Made by a program: the position numbers and the translations under genes. This document shows positions 1 through 6,848 of a stretch of DNA of 7,704 nucleotides, in pieces. Each line of letters opens with the position of its first letter. Positions within the stretch are counted from its first letter, which is position 1. Source of the DNA: Bacillota bacterium. GTDB lineage: Bacteria > Bacillota > Clostridia > Oscillospirales > Acutalibacteraceae. The notes beneath the pieces were generated by a model. It was not told the DNA's origin. It saw nothing but the letters and a program-made list of their open reading frames with translations, and made no database searches. The stretch spans positions 1 to 7,704 of the forward strand of contig WQTL01000419.1 of assembly GCA_009786275.1 (NCBI GenBank), in the 5' to 3' direction.

Positions 1-2085
1 TTCCGTTGCGTTCCACGTGATCGCGAGGTTGCCGCTGATCTTCGATACACTGACCGGCGCGGTGCCCGTGACTGAATAGGCCCCTGTGAAGGTAGCGGCG
101 TAACCGGTCTGGAGGCTCATGGTTGTGGGACCGGTGATGCCCGGCGCGATGGGCGGAGTGCCTCCCGTAACCGTGATGTTCGCACCTGCCGTTGGCGCTG
201 TGTCCACGCCAAGGAAGGTGAACTTGATTGTCTTGCCTCCCACTGTCGCCGTGATATTGGCCGCCGCGTCGTTGGTTACGCCGGGCTCATTGTAGTCAAT
301 CACTTCGGTAGCGCCGTTTGAGTACGTCAGAGTCAACTGCGTTCCAGCAAGGACGAGGGCTTCGCCGACGGTATAACTTGCTTTCGTGGGCTGTGTTGTG
401 ACAGCCACGCCGGTGAGTGTGTTGGCGGTGGCCTCCACCGCGCCGCAGGTGCGCCCCGTGCCTGGGCGAGCCGCACCGACCTGGTCATTTGCAAGCGCTG
501 TGACGGCCCCGGAAATAAGGGCCTGCTGGGCTGTATTCAGCCCGGATAAACCGTAAACGTCGCCGGTTGTTATGGATTCGGAAATACCAACCGCGATGCC
601 GTTGCCCAACACTTTGTGCGTGCTGGTGGCAGAGTCGAACGCATTCACGCCGAAGATTTTTTGGTAGGTGACGCCGTCTTCGCCCTCGATCAGGCTGTTA
701 AAAAAGCGGCAGGTGTTACCGTTGTCGTTGTATTGCCTGAGCGTTGTTCCCGCCGCGTCGGTGTTGCCGGCCAGGATGCTGTTATAAATATATGCGGGCC
801 TGGTGCCATCGGTATAGTATCCGCCGCCCTGGTTTTTCGTGATGGTGGTATGGAAAAGATAGCTCCTTTCGCCGTTCGCGATTGCGCCGCCGTTCGCGGA
901 AGTAATGTTCCCCGAGATTGTGCTGTTTGCAATGGCCAATAGTGTGGAAGCGGCGCCGGCGACTACTGCAGCGCCGTTATAACGCGCTTGATTGCCTGCA
1001 AAAACGCAGCCGGTCAGAACGGCGTAACTGGCTGCGGCACCATATTCCGACACATACAGACCTCCCCCGGAACCCGCTGTATTGCCGTTGAAGATGCAGT
1101 TGGTCAATTTAGCAGCCCCGGCTACATCCGCGCCACCGCCGAAGTATGTTCCCGCCGAATTGTTGGTGAATGTGCAGCCGAGCAGCGTCGAAACACCAAA
1201 AAGCACCGCGCCGCCGCCGCCCCTTGTCGCCTCATTGCCAGAAAACGAACAACCGGTCAGTTCGGTGCTACCATATCCATGCAGACCGCCGCCTTCTCTG
1301 GTTGCTTTGTTGTTGGTGAATACGCAGCGGGTAACTTTGGATGCACCTGTGAAATACACCGCGCCACCATATATCTGGCTGCCGGTCGTCTGATTGCCGA
1401 CAAAGCTGCAATCGGTCAGTTCAGAGACGCCATTACTAGCCAAGTCGGCAACATACAAGGCGCCGCCATAGTTGGTTGACTGGTTATTGCTGAAGTGGCA
1501 ATTTGTCAACTTGGCGCTGTACCCTACATACAAAGCGCCACCGTAACTGGTTGCCTTGTTGTTGTCAAAATCGCAATTCGTCAGTTCCGCGTTGCGGCCG
1601 ACATACACGGCACCGCCATAGCCAGCGTCATTGAAACTGCAATTCATGAGATTGGCGTTGCCCTGAACAGCTAGGTTGCCGCCGGTGTAGGCTGTAGTGT
1701 ACCCGTTTTCCAATGTCAGCCCCTTCAGGGTCAGCGTGCTTGTGATTGGCGCCCAGCTTTGAAGCAACGTGAAGTTTGTGGTGCTGTCACGTCGGATGGT
1801 CACGCCTGTACCGCCGTCGATGGTGAAATTGCTTTGGGAAAACCCGATTGGGCCGCTTGTCAACGTGACAGCGGTCACGCCCGGCGCGAAATTGACGGTG
1901 TCGCCGTCCGACGCCGACGCGAGGAGCGCGCGCAGGGAACCGGGACCATCGTCGCCGCCGTTGGTGACCGTCAGGCTCGCGGCGCTTACCGTTATCGGAG
2001 CTAATACGCTGCTGACCGACAGGAGTAACAGCACTGCCATCAGTACGGCCAGTGCCCGCTGTGCGGCGTTGCGGTTGTTTGCCAT
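1..2085 (-). CDS. Exported right-handed beta-helix surface protein with Pmp-like repeats and Ig-like domains (3' end outside window)
   Basis: The frame stays open for 695 codons from the ATG at 2085-2083 to the window edge, so the C-terminus and any wall anchor are unseen. Residues 1-36 form a signal peptide: a basic N-terminus, a long hydrophobic core and a likely cut near VSA-A. Residues 38-70 carry the GPGSLR...GDTVNF signature found at the head of CSLREA / choice-of-anchor-Q type beta-helix proteins. Residues ~88-470 are beta-helix coils; those from ~145 to 385 repeat CxFxxN and GGA(V/L)YV, as in chlamydial Pmp (POMP) repeats. A CGAVEA motif near residue 548 closes the helix. Residues ~553-640 resemble bacterial Ig-like domains (LTGVAVTTQPTKASYTVGE), and a second Ig-like domain starts near 645. 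GGAGGG lies 8 bases before the ATG. It is probably a cell-surface adhesin or glycan-binding protein; ligand and precise function cannot be read from this sequence. Confidence 0.88.
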   Translation of the reverse strand, partial: MANNRNAAQRALAVLMAVLLLLSVSSVLAPITVSAASLTVTNGGDDGPGSLRALLASASDGDTVNFAPGVTAVTLTSGPIGFSQSNFTIDGGTGVTIRRDSTTNFTLLQSWAPITSTLTLKGLTLENGYTTAYTGGNLAVQGNANLMNCSFNDAGYGGAVYVGRNAELTNCDFDNNKATSYGGALYVGYSAKLTNCHFSNNQSTNYGGALYVADLASNGVSELTDCSFVGNQTTGSQIYGGAVYFTGASKVTRCVFTNNKATREGGGLHGYGSTELTGCSFSGNEATRGGGGAVLFGVSTLLGCTFTNNSAGTYFGGGADVAGAAKLTNCIFNGNTAGSGGGLYVSEYGAAASYAVLTGCVFAGNQARYNGAAVVAGAASTLLAIANSTISGNITSANGGAIANGERSYLFHTTITKNQGGGYYTDGTRPAYIYNSILAGNTDAAGTTLRQYNDNGNTCRFFNSLIEGEDGVTYQKIFGVNAFDSATSTHKVLGNGIAVGISESITTGDVYGLSGLNTAQQALISGAVTALANDQVGAARPGTGRTCGAVEATANTLTGVAVTTQPTKASYTVGEALVLAGTQLTLTYSNGATEVIDYNEPGVTNDAAANITATVGGKTIKFTFLGVDTAPTAGANITVTGGTPPIAPGITGPTTMSLQTGYAATFTGAYSVTGTAPVSVSKISGNLAITWNATE
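931..1653 (-). repeat. Array of about nine Pmp-like beta-helix coils with an in-register cysteine
   Basis: Within the beta-helix protein (residues ~145-385), successive coils 22-30 residues long follow the pattern (L/V)T-x-C-x-F-x-x-N...GGA-(L/V)-Y-V. Cysteines sit at the same coil position at residues 149, 171, 196, 226, 254, 279, 304, 330 and 360. From residue ~388 the position is taken by Ser or Thr (NSTISG, HTTITK, NSILAG, NSLIEG). The DNA copies are diverged, so this is an old array and not a recent expansion. Confidence 0.8.
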
Positions 2086-2093
2086 ATTGAATA

Positions 2094-2099
2094 CCCTCC
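2094..2099 (-). promoter_or_regulatory. Ribosome binding site of the beta-helix gene
   Basis: GGAGGG on the minus strand lies 8 bases upstream of the ATG at 2085-2083. This settles the start: another ATG at 2101-2099 overlaps this site, is out of frame and opens a different reading frame. Confidence 0.85.
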
Positions 2100-2126
2100 A
2101 TTTGTTCTGGTTTTTCTATGGTTTTC

Positions 2127-2155
2127 ATTATACTACGCCCCCTTGAATGTGTCAA
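2127..2155 (-). promoter_or_regulatory. Full-consensus sigma-A promoter of the beta-helix gene
   Basis: On the minus strand, TTGACA (2155-2150) and TATAAT (2132-2127) are separated by exactly 17 bases. Both hexamers match the vegetative consensus perfectly. Transcription should start near 2120, giving a leader of about 35 bases before the ATG at 2085. The strength implies high basal expression unless repressed; I see no clear operator overlapping it. Confidence 0.88.
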
Positions 2156-2370
2156 GCTCGTTTTGGATTTGCTTTTTCATACGTTCCTATGGCGAACAAC
2201 CACTACCGCATCCGCTCGGTAGCCGAAGCAAAAATGGCGCGCGAACGTTTCGGGGGGGCATGGTGGACTGGGGGGGTACTTTGCTGAGGTAAGATAGCGA
2301 TGCTCGGAGAAACCCAAGAAAATCAACATTTTCAAGGCAGAGGCAAACGGAAAACTGTATCAAGCAATAG
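2156..2370. other. Spacer without a convincing gene
   Basis: This stretch lies between the beta-helix promoter and the tetR terminator. Reading frames here are short, lack good ribosome binding sites and show no recognisable domain. The only conspicuous feature is a pair of G7 runs at 2252-2258 and 2270-2276 on the plus strand. The part from about 2300 to 2370 is more A-rich than its surroundings. It has an open plus frame from 2298 with no start codon until 2422, which could be a decayed gene fragment or chance. Confidence 0.55.
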
Positions 2371-2419
2371 AAAAAACCACAAAGCGCCCTGGAGAAAACC
2401 AAAATCCAGGGCGCTTTGT
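2371..2419 (-). terminator. Rho-independent terminator of tetR
   Basis: The arms 2379-2393 (ACAAAGCGCCCTGGA) and 2405-2419 are perfect 15-base inverted copies around an 11-base loop. Read on the minus strand, the stem is followed after two bases by six T residues (complement of 2371-2376). There is no T tract on the plus-strand side, so it acts on leftward transcripts. It lies about 70 bases past the tetR stop codon and insulates the beta-helix gene from tetR read-through. Confidence 0.9.
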
Positions 2420-2490
2420 CATGGATGCGCAAGCAAAGCCCATGTATCGCATAATCCTCGCCAAATACGATCTCTTCAGCCGCATGAAAC

Positions 2491-3051
2491 TCACTTTTCC
2501 GCCGCTGTACCCGTGCCCATCCTCAACACCATCTGGTCGAGCAGCCCCGCGATGTGCTCGGCGGGTTCGCGGTTCTCTATGCTGACCCACATTTTAATGA
2601 GGCCAAAGCAGCCGTCCACCAAGAAGCGGGTGATGTAGTTTCGTTCGTTTTGCCCGCTCTCGTTCATGGATAACGCCACCAGTTCCCGGATGCGCGGCAG
2701 ATTGACAATCTTTTCCGGGAAGTCGGGGTCAACATTGTTTGACAGAAGGACTTTACACATATCCATGTTCGTCTCAAGATAGCGGATAATCTGTGTCAGC
2801 TGCGCGGCGTCTGTCGGCTGCGGCCCGTCGCTGGACAAATACCCCTCTATCTCGAGGAGCACGTCGTTTTCCATATCCCCCAGCAGGTCGTACTGGCTGC
2901 CGTAGTATTTGTAAAACGTCGTGCGGTTGACTTCCGCGCCTTCACAAATATCCCGCACGGAGATCCGGTGGATGCTGCTTTGCTGCAGGAGCCGCACGAG
3001 GCTGTCCTTCAACAGTTTTTTTGTCAGGCGCACACGCTGGTTTTCCGGCAT
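2491..3051 (-). CDS. TetR/AcrR-family transcriptional repressor
   Basis: The 186-residue length is typical of the family. Residues ~9-57 form the TetR DNA-binding domain, with the helix-turn-helix at 30-52 (ISVRDICEGAEVNRTTFYKYY); the T-T-F-Y-K-Y/H-F/Y core at 44-50 is the family hallmark. The rest is helical and ligand-binding; the stretch around residues 90-115 (IRYLETNMDMCKVLLSNN) resembles the TetR_C_8-type C-terminal domain common in Firmicutes. AGGAG lies 5 bases before the ATG. The gene is divergent from the MMPL exporter with 164 bases between starts, the standard arrangement for a local repressor of an efflux gene. It probably represses both itself and the exporter through the dyad at 3156-3185 and is released by an unknown small molecule. 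The regulatory target is inferred from position, not shown by the protein. Confidence 0.92.
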   Translation of the reverse strand: MPENQRVRLTKKLLKDSLVRLLQQSSIHRISVRDICEGAEVNRTTFYKYYGSQYDLLGDMENDVLLEIEGYLSSDGPQPTDAAQLTQIIRYLETNMDMCKVLLSNNVDPDFPEKIVNLPRIRELVALSMNESGQNERNYITRFLVDGCFGLIKMWVSIENREPAEHIAGLLDQMVLRMGTGTAAEK

Positions 3052-3056
3052 GGCGG

Positions 3057-3061
3057 CTCCT
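3057..3061 (-). promoter_or_regulatory. Ribosome binding site of tetR
   Basis: AGGAG on the minus strand (within GGAGAGGAG) lies 5 bases upstream of the ATG at 3051-3049 and supports this start over other frames. Confidence 0.8.
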
Positions 3062-3134
3062 CTCCAAATGTTTGTCGGTTAGCTTTAAAAGAGACAGTTT
3101 CGTCGATAGTGTTGACATGACAGCCAAACGAAAG

Positions 3135-3145
3135 CCAACAGTTGG
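3135..3145. promoter_or_regulatory. Short palindrome, possible accessory operator
   Basis: CCAACAGTTGG is a perfect 5-bp inverted repeat around one base, directly abutting the -35 element of the exporter promoter (3146-3151) and inside the tetR leader. The motif AGCCAA recurs just upstream (3121-3126 and 3133-3138). It could be a second regulator site or a small RNA hairpin; evidence is limited to symmetry and position. Confidence 0.3.
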
Positions 3146-3174
3146 TTGTAAAATAGATGCATACACATTATAAT
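3146..3174 (+). promoter_or_regulatory. Promoter of the MMPL exporter gene
   Basis: TTGTAA (3146-3151, 4 of 6 matches to consensus) and a perfect TATAAT (3169-3174) are separated by 17 bases. Transcription should start near 3181, giving a leader of about 35 bases. The weak -35 and the overlap with the tetR promoter suggest a regulated promoter. Confidence 0.72.
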
Positions 3175-3185
3175 ACATATGTATC
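3156..3185. promoter_or_regulatory. Candidate TetR operator: imperfect 30-bp dyad over the shared -10
   Basis: The two halves (3156-3170 and 3171-3185) are inverted copies at 11 of 15 positions, with outer arms GATGCATA and TATGTATC and a central ATTATAAT. The centre coincides with the -10 block used by both divergent promoters. A smaller perfect palindrome, ATACATATGTAT (3173-3184), lies in the right half. TetR-family repressors bind such dyads as dimers, so occupancy here would block both genes. Assignment to the adjacent repressor is inferred from position. Confidence 0.6.
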
Positions 3186-3195
3186 CAAAAGTCAA
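3167..3195 (-). promoter_or_regulatory. Promoter of tetR
   Basis: On the minus strand TTGACT (3195-3190, 5 of 6 consensus) and a perfect TATAAT (3172-3167) are spaced by 17 bases. Its -10 overlaps the exporter -10 (3169-3174) by four bases. The predicted start near 3160 gives tetR a leader of roughly 110 bases. The -35 falls just before the exporter's Shine-Dalgarno sequence. Confidence 0.7.
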
Positions 3196-3196
3196 C

Positions 3197-3202
3197 AGGA
3201 GG
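3197..3202 (+). promoter_or_regulatory. Ribosome binding site of the MMPL gene, widely spaced
   Basis: A perfect AGGAGG stands 13 bases before the ATG at 3216, longer than the usual 5-9. An in-frame TAG at 3204-3206 excludes a start further upstream, and the basic-then-hydrophobic N-terminus fits the 3216 start; the next in-frame ATG is at 3252. Confidence 0.75.
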
Positions 3203-3215
3203 CTAGTCATTCGAT

Positions 3216-6200
3216 ATGAAAAAAGTCGCGGGTTGTATCGTTAAGGGGCGCATGGTTATCCTTGCGGTGTTTGCTGCCCTGACCGTCATCTGCGGGATAC
3301 TGATCTCGCAGGTCAAGCTCAATTACGACATGTCCCAATACCTGCCGAAGGATTCCGGCACCCGGATTGGCACAAATCTCATGAGCGACGAATTCCCGCA
3401 GATGAGTACGCTCAACGTTATGCTATCGGGGTTGAGCGAAGAAGAGAAAGCCAGAGTCTATCAGGAGCTATCAGCGAAGGAACATATCACAAGCGTGGGC
3501 TATGACGCGCAAAGCGAGCAGCACAACAGGGACGGCTATTCGCTTTACACCCTGCAGCTGGATGTCGGCGCTTACGCGGACGCTTCCCGCGCACTGGTGA
3601 GTGAACTGGGCGAGGAATACGAGGGTTTTGACATCGCCATCAGCGGGGAAGCGGCGATGAATGTGTCCATGGGGGTGCTGCCCCTGCTGTTCGGCGTGGC
3701 GGCGGCGATTTTGTTCGTTATCCTGTTTTTGATGTGCAATTCCTGGCTGGAGCCGTTTTTGATTTTGCTGACCATTGGCACGGCGATCGTACTGAATATG
3801 GGCACGAACATCGTATTTGATAGCGTATCCGACATCACTATGGCCATTGGGGCCATCCTGCAGCTTGTGCTTTCGATCGACTATTCCATAATGCTGCTGA
3901 ACCGTTTCAGGCAGGAGAAACGCACCACGCCGGATATCCGCGAAGCGATGAAGAACACCATCCGGCAATCGTTCACCGCCATTTCCAGCAGCGCCGCCAC
4001 CACCATTGTGGGGATGCTGGCATTGGTGTTCATGCGCTTTATGATCGGCAGGGATATCGGATTTGTGCTTGCCAAGGGCGTGTTTTTCAGCCTGCTTTGC
4101 ATCTTCACGGTACTGCCGGGCCTCGTCCTGCTGAGCAACACGGCAATCGAAAAAAGCGAAAAGAAGTATCTGCGCTTTAACATGGAGAAGCTTGGGCGCT
4201 TCAGCTACAAAGCGCGCATCGCCATCCCGATTGCGTTCGTGCTGCTGTTTGCCGGGAGCTTCATTTTGCGCGACAAGGTACAGATCGATTATACGATGGA
4301 AAAATACAATGACGTGGGGAAGGTGTTCACGCCGGACAACCCCATTGTCGTCCTATACGAGAACGGGGACGAGGACAAAATAGCCGCTTTGGCTGGGGCT
4401 TGGGAAAAGGACCCGCAGATCGACAGCGTCAACAGCTACGCGACGACGCTGCAAAAAAAGATGTCGGCGGAGGACATGGCCGCCTACATCGCTTCGATGG
4501 GCGGCGGGATGAAGTTGGACGCGCAGCTTCTTAATATAGTCTATTATGCCGTGAACAGCACGGAGACGCCCGCGCTGATGACGCCCGCCGCGTTTTTACA
4601 TTTCATCGCGGCTGATGTGGCTGAAAACCCGGCGTTTGCCGCCTTCCTGGACGAGGAAATGCGGGCGAATCTGGAGCAGATGAAAACCTTCGCCGACAAG
4701 GATAGTCTCACCGCCCCCATGGCAGCGAAGGAGTTGGCGGCGCTCTTGGGGCAGGAGCCCGGCGACGTCGCGCAGTTGTATGCCCTTTACTTCGCGCAAA
4801 AGGGCGGCGTGGAAACGGGGACAATGACGCTGCCCGCCTTTGCCTGTCTCGCAAATGATATGGCCGGGGATGAAGCCTATGCAGCCATGATGGACAAGGA
4901 TATGCTGGCGGAGGCCGAAACCCTTGCTGTGCTGGCGGACCTAAAAAAAGCCGCTGCCCCGCGCGGCTATACCGAAACGGCGAAGCTGCTGGGCCTGGAC
5001 GCTAACGACGCGAAGCTCCTATTTGCTGTGTGCTATGCGAGTAAGGACGATTATCAGCCCGGCGCGATGACTGCGACGGCCTTCGCGGGCTTTCTCCGGG
5101 ACAAGGTCGCGGGCAACCCGCTCTTCGCGGGCGTTATGGATGAGGCGGCGCTGTCGCAGGTAGGCACACTCGCGGCGTTCACGGACAAAAACGTGTTTCA
5201 GAAACAGATGGATAGCGAGGAACTGGCCGCCCTGTTCGGCGTGGAAAGCAGGATGGTCCGGCAGGCGTTTACCCTGCGCTTCGGCCTGATCGGGCTGGGC
5301 GCGAGAACCATGTCGCCCCAGGAGTTCGTGAGGTACCTGCTGACCGACGTCGCGGACAATATCCTGTTCCGCCCGTATTTGGACGATGGTACAATCAAGC
5401 AATTGAACATTGCGCTGGCGATGATGGAAGCCGCGCTTGCGGGGGAAAAGCTGGGCTACGGGGAAATGGCGGAACTGCTCGGCATGGACGCGGGGCAGGC
5501 GAAGACTTTATATGTGGTCTACGCAGCACAGCGGGGCGCGGCCGCGGGCTGGAAGCTCTCTTTGCGGGAAGCCGTCACTACCATGGCGGAATCCGCCGAC
5601 GATTTCAGCGGGTTTATGAGTGCGGAGCAGCTGGCGCAGCTGCAAACGGCGCGGAGAATCATGGACGGAGCAGCTAACGGAACGCGGTATACCGCGAAAG
5701 AGATGGCGGGTCTCACCGGGATGGACGCGGCGCAGGCGCGGCAGTTATATTTGTTCTATGCAAGCCAGCATGGCGATACCGATGGCTGGGCGCTCTCTGT
5801 CCGGGATTTCCTTCAGTTCATCTGCAGCGACATTTTACCGAACAACGCCTTTTCTGGCCGGTTCGATGCGAAGACCCGGGCGCAGCTACAGGCGGCGAAC
5901 CATATTGCCGCGGCGGTGCTTTCCGAAAAGGTTTACGGCCCGGCAGGGATGGGAAAGCTTCTGTCTGGCTTCAGCGAGGATTTGGATAGCGGAACGGTGG
6001 AGCTGCTCTATGCATACCATGCGGCCCTGGAAAAAAGCGACCCCGCCTGGGCGCTTTCCATGGAAGAGCTGTTTGAATATTTATCGGATCACATGCCGGA
6101 GAATGCCGCCATCACGGAGGGAAAAGAGCAGCTGGAAGACGGCAAAAAGCTACTGCGGGGGTCTGATCACTCCCGCGTGATTCTCAACACGAAGCTGCCG

Positions 6201-6848
6201 GAGGAAGGCGAGGACACCTTCGCCTTCGTGCAAAGGCTTGAAAGCGAGCTGGACGGCGCCGGGATCGGCACGTACTATCTTGTCGGCAATTCCATCATGG
6301 CGCATGAAATGCGGCAGAGCTATCCACACGAAATCAAGTTTATCACCATTTTGACGGCGGCCGCTATCTTCATCGTCGTGTTGCTGGCATTCCGCTCCTT
6401 AGGCGCCCCGCTGATTCTTGTCTGCCTGATCCAGTGCGCTGTTTTCATTGTCATGAGCTCGCTGTATCTGGCGAAGATGAGCGTCTACTACCTGCCGCTG
6501 CTAATCGTGCAGTGCCTGTTGATGGGGGCGGCGATTGACTACGGCATACTGCTGACATCCTACTATAGGGAGGCCAGGCAGACGATGGACAGGAAGGAGG
6601 CGGTGATCGCGGCCCTGAACCACGCCATCCATACCGTCTTGACCTCGGGGCTGATTCTGACAGTGGTTACTTTTGTGCTGGGGCTGATGTTTTTGAGCAG
6701 CCAGCAGGCCATCGCCGAAATTTTGCTGACCATCGCCGGGGGGGCTGTGTGCTCCACGCTCCTGGTGGTGTTCTTCCTGCCGGGCATTCTGGTGGCGCTG
6801 GACAGGCTTGTGGTGAAAAAAGCGAAAAAAAAGGGCTTTCACCCATGA
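3216..6848 (+). CDS. MMPL/RND-family membrane exporter with an enlarged repeat-bearing second loop
   Basis: This 1210-residue protein has the duplicated RND plan: TM1 (~13-31), extracytoplasmic loop 1 (~32-153), TM2-6 (~154-306), TM7 (~335-351), loop 2 (~352-1041) and TM8-12 (~1042-1194), ending in a basic tail. The proton-relay Asp-Tyr pairs expected of MMPL proteins are present in TM4 (SIDYSIMLLNRFRQE, Asp222-Tyr223) and TM10 (AAIDYGILL, Asp1108-Tyr1109). MMPL proteins use the proton gradient to export lipids, peptides or toxic compounds; the substrate cannot be told here. Single-gene Gram-positive relatives are usually about 700-1000 residues. The excess length is in loop 2, where about seven ~80-residue helical repeats (416-967) separate the two porter-like segments (~352-413 and ~968-1041). 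It is divergent from the TetR gene, which probably controls it. No adaptor gene is adjacent. Confidence 0.94.
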   Translation: MKKVAGCIVKGRMVILAVFAALTVICGILISQVKLNYDMSQYLPKDSGTRIGTNLMSDEFPQMSTLNVMLSGLSEEEKARVYQELSAKEHITSVGYDAQSEQHNRDGYSLYTLQLDVGAYADASRALVSELGEEYEGFDIAISGEAAMNVSMGVLPLLFGVAAAILFVILFLMCNSWLEPFLILLTIGTAIVLNMGTNIVFDSVSDITMAIGAILQLVLSIDYSIMLLNRFRQEKRTTPDIREAMKNTIRQSFTAISSSAATTIVGMLALVFMRFMIGRDIGFVLAKGVFFSLLCIFTVLPGLVLLSNTAIEKSEKKYLRFNMEKLGRFSYKARIAIPIAFVLLFAGSFILRDKVQIDYTMEKYNDVGKVFTPDNPIVVLYENGDEDKIAALAGAWEKDPQIDSVNSYATTLQKKMSAEDMAAYIASMGGGMKLDAQLLNIVYYAVNSTETPALMTPAAFLHFIAADVAENPAFAAFLDEEMRANLEQMKTFADKDSLTAPMAAKELAALLGQEPGDVAQLYALYFAQKGGVETGTMTLPAFACLANDMAGDEAYAAMMDKDMLAEAETLAVLADLKKAAAPRGYTETAKLLGLDANDAKLLFAVCYASKDDYQPGAMTATAFAGFLRDKVAGNPLFAGVMDEAALSQVGTLAAFTDKNVFQKQMDSEELAALFGVESRMVRQAFTLRFGLIGLGARTMSPQEFVRYLLTDVADNILFRPYLDDGTIKQLNIALAMMEAALAGEKLGYGEMAELLGMDAGQAKTLYVVYAAQRGAAAGWKLSLREAVTTMAESADDFSGFMSAEQLAQLQTARRIMDGAANGTRYTAKEMAGLTGMDAAQARQLYLFYASQHGDTDGWALSVRDFLQFICSDILPNNAFSGRFDAKTRAQLQAANHIAAAVLSEKVYGPAGMGKLLSGFSEDLDSGTVELLYAYHAALEKSDPAWALSMEELFEYLSDHMPENAAITEGKEQLEDGKKLLRGSDHSRVILNTKLPEEGEDTFAFVQRLESELDGAGIGTYYLVGNSIMAHEMRQSYPHEIKFITILTAAAIFIVVLLAFRSLGAPLILVCLIQCAVFIVMSSLYLAKMSVYYLPLLIVQCLLMGAAIDYGILLTSYYREARQTMDRKEAVIAALNHAIHTVLTSGLILTVVTFVLGLMFLSSQQAIAEILLTIAGGAVCSTLLVVFFLPGILVALDRLVVKKAKKKGFHP
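4461..6116 (+). repeat. Seven tandem ~80-residue helical repeats in exporter loop 2
   Basis: Units start at about residues 416, 499, 582, 661, 745, 824 and 906. Each has a first block like (E/K)-(L/M)-A-x-L-L-G-x-D...A-x-x-L-Y-x-x-Y-A-x-Q, then a second block like L-(T/S)-x-x-x-F-x-x-F...D-V-A-x-N-x-x-F-x-x-x-(L/M)-D, then a helical linker. Examples are ELAALLG (unit 2), AKLLGLD (unit 3), AELLGMD (unit 5) and AGLTGMD (unit 6). The first and last units are the most divergent. No transmembrane segment falls inside, so the array should lie outside the membrane. I do not recognise a named repeat family. Confidence 0.78.

Noticed and set aside
988..1479. Plus-strand frames of 100-163 codons inside the beta-helix region
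   Set aside because: They are low-complexity Ala, Gly and Thr shadows of the minus-strand repeats; the minus strand has the signal peptide, promoter, ribosome binding site and coherent repeat pattern.
2133..2180. 15-codon minus-strand ORF (MKKQIQNELDTFKGA) upstream of the beta-helix gene
   Set aside because: It overlaps the consensus promoter and starts before the predicted transcript start, so it would not be on that mRNA; no strong ribosome binding site.
2298..2638. Plus-strand open frames between the G tracts and tetR
   Set aside because: They pass through the tetR terminator and run antisense into tetR; the frame open from 2298 has no start codon until 2422 and no recognisable family. 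A decayed gene fragment cannot be excluded.
3112..3117. TTGACA on the plus strand as an extra exporter -35
   Set aside because: No acceptable -10 occurs 15-19 bases downstream; the bases at that position are GCCAACA.
2942..3178. Minus-strand 78-codon frame starting at 3178 across the divergent promoter region
   Set aside because: Its ATG lies upstream of the predicted tetR transcript start and within the -10 region; it overlaps the tetR start in another frame.
5019..5402. Minus-strand frame of 127 codons inside the exporter gene
   Set aside because: Shadow of the repeat-encoding GC-rich region; no ribosome binding site or motif, while the plus frame is continuous across it.
5620..6180. Plus-strand frame of 186 codons overlapping the exporter repeats
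   Set aside because: Arg, Ser and Trp-rich +1 frame of the exporter, typical of an out-of-frame GC-rich shadow, with no domain.
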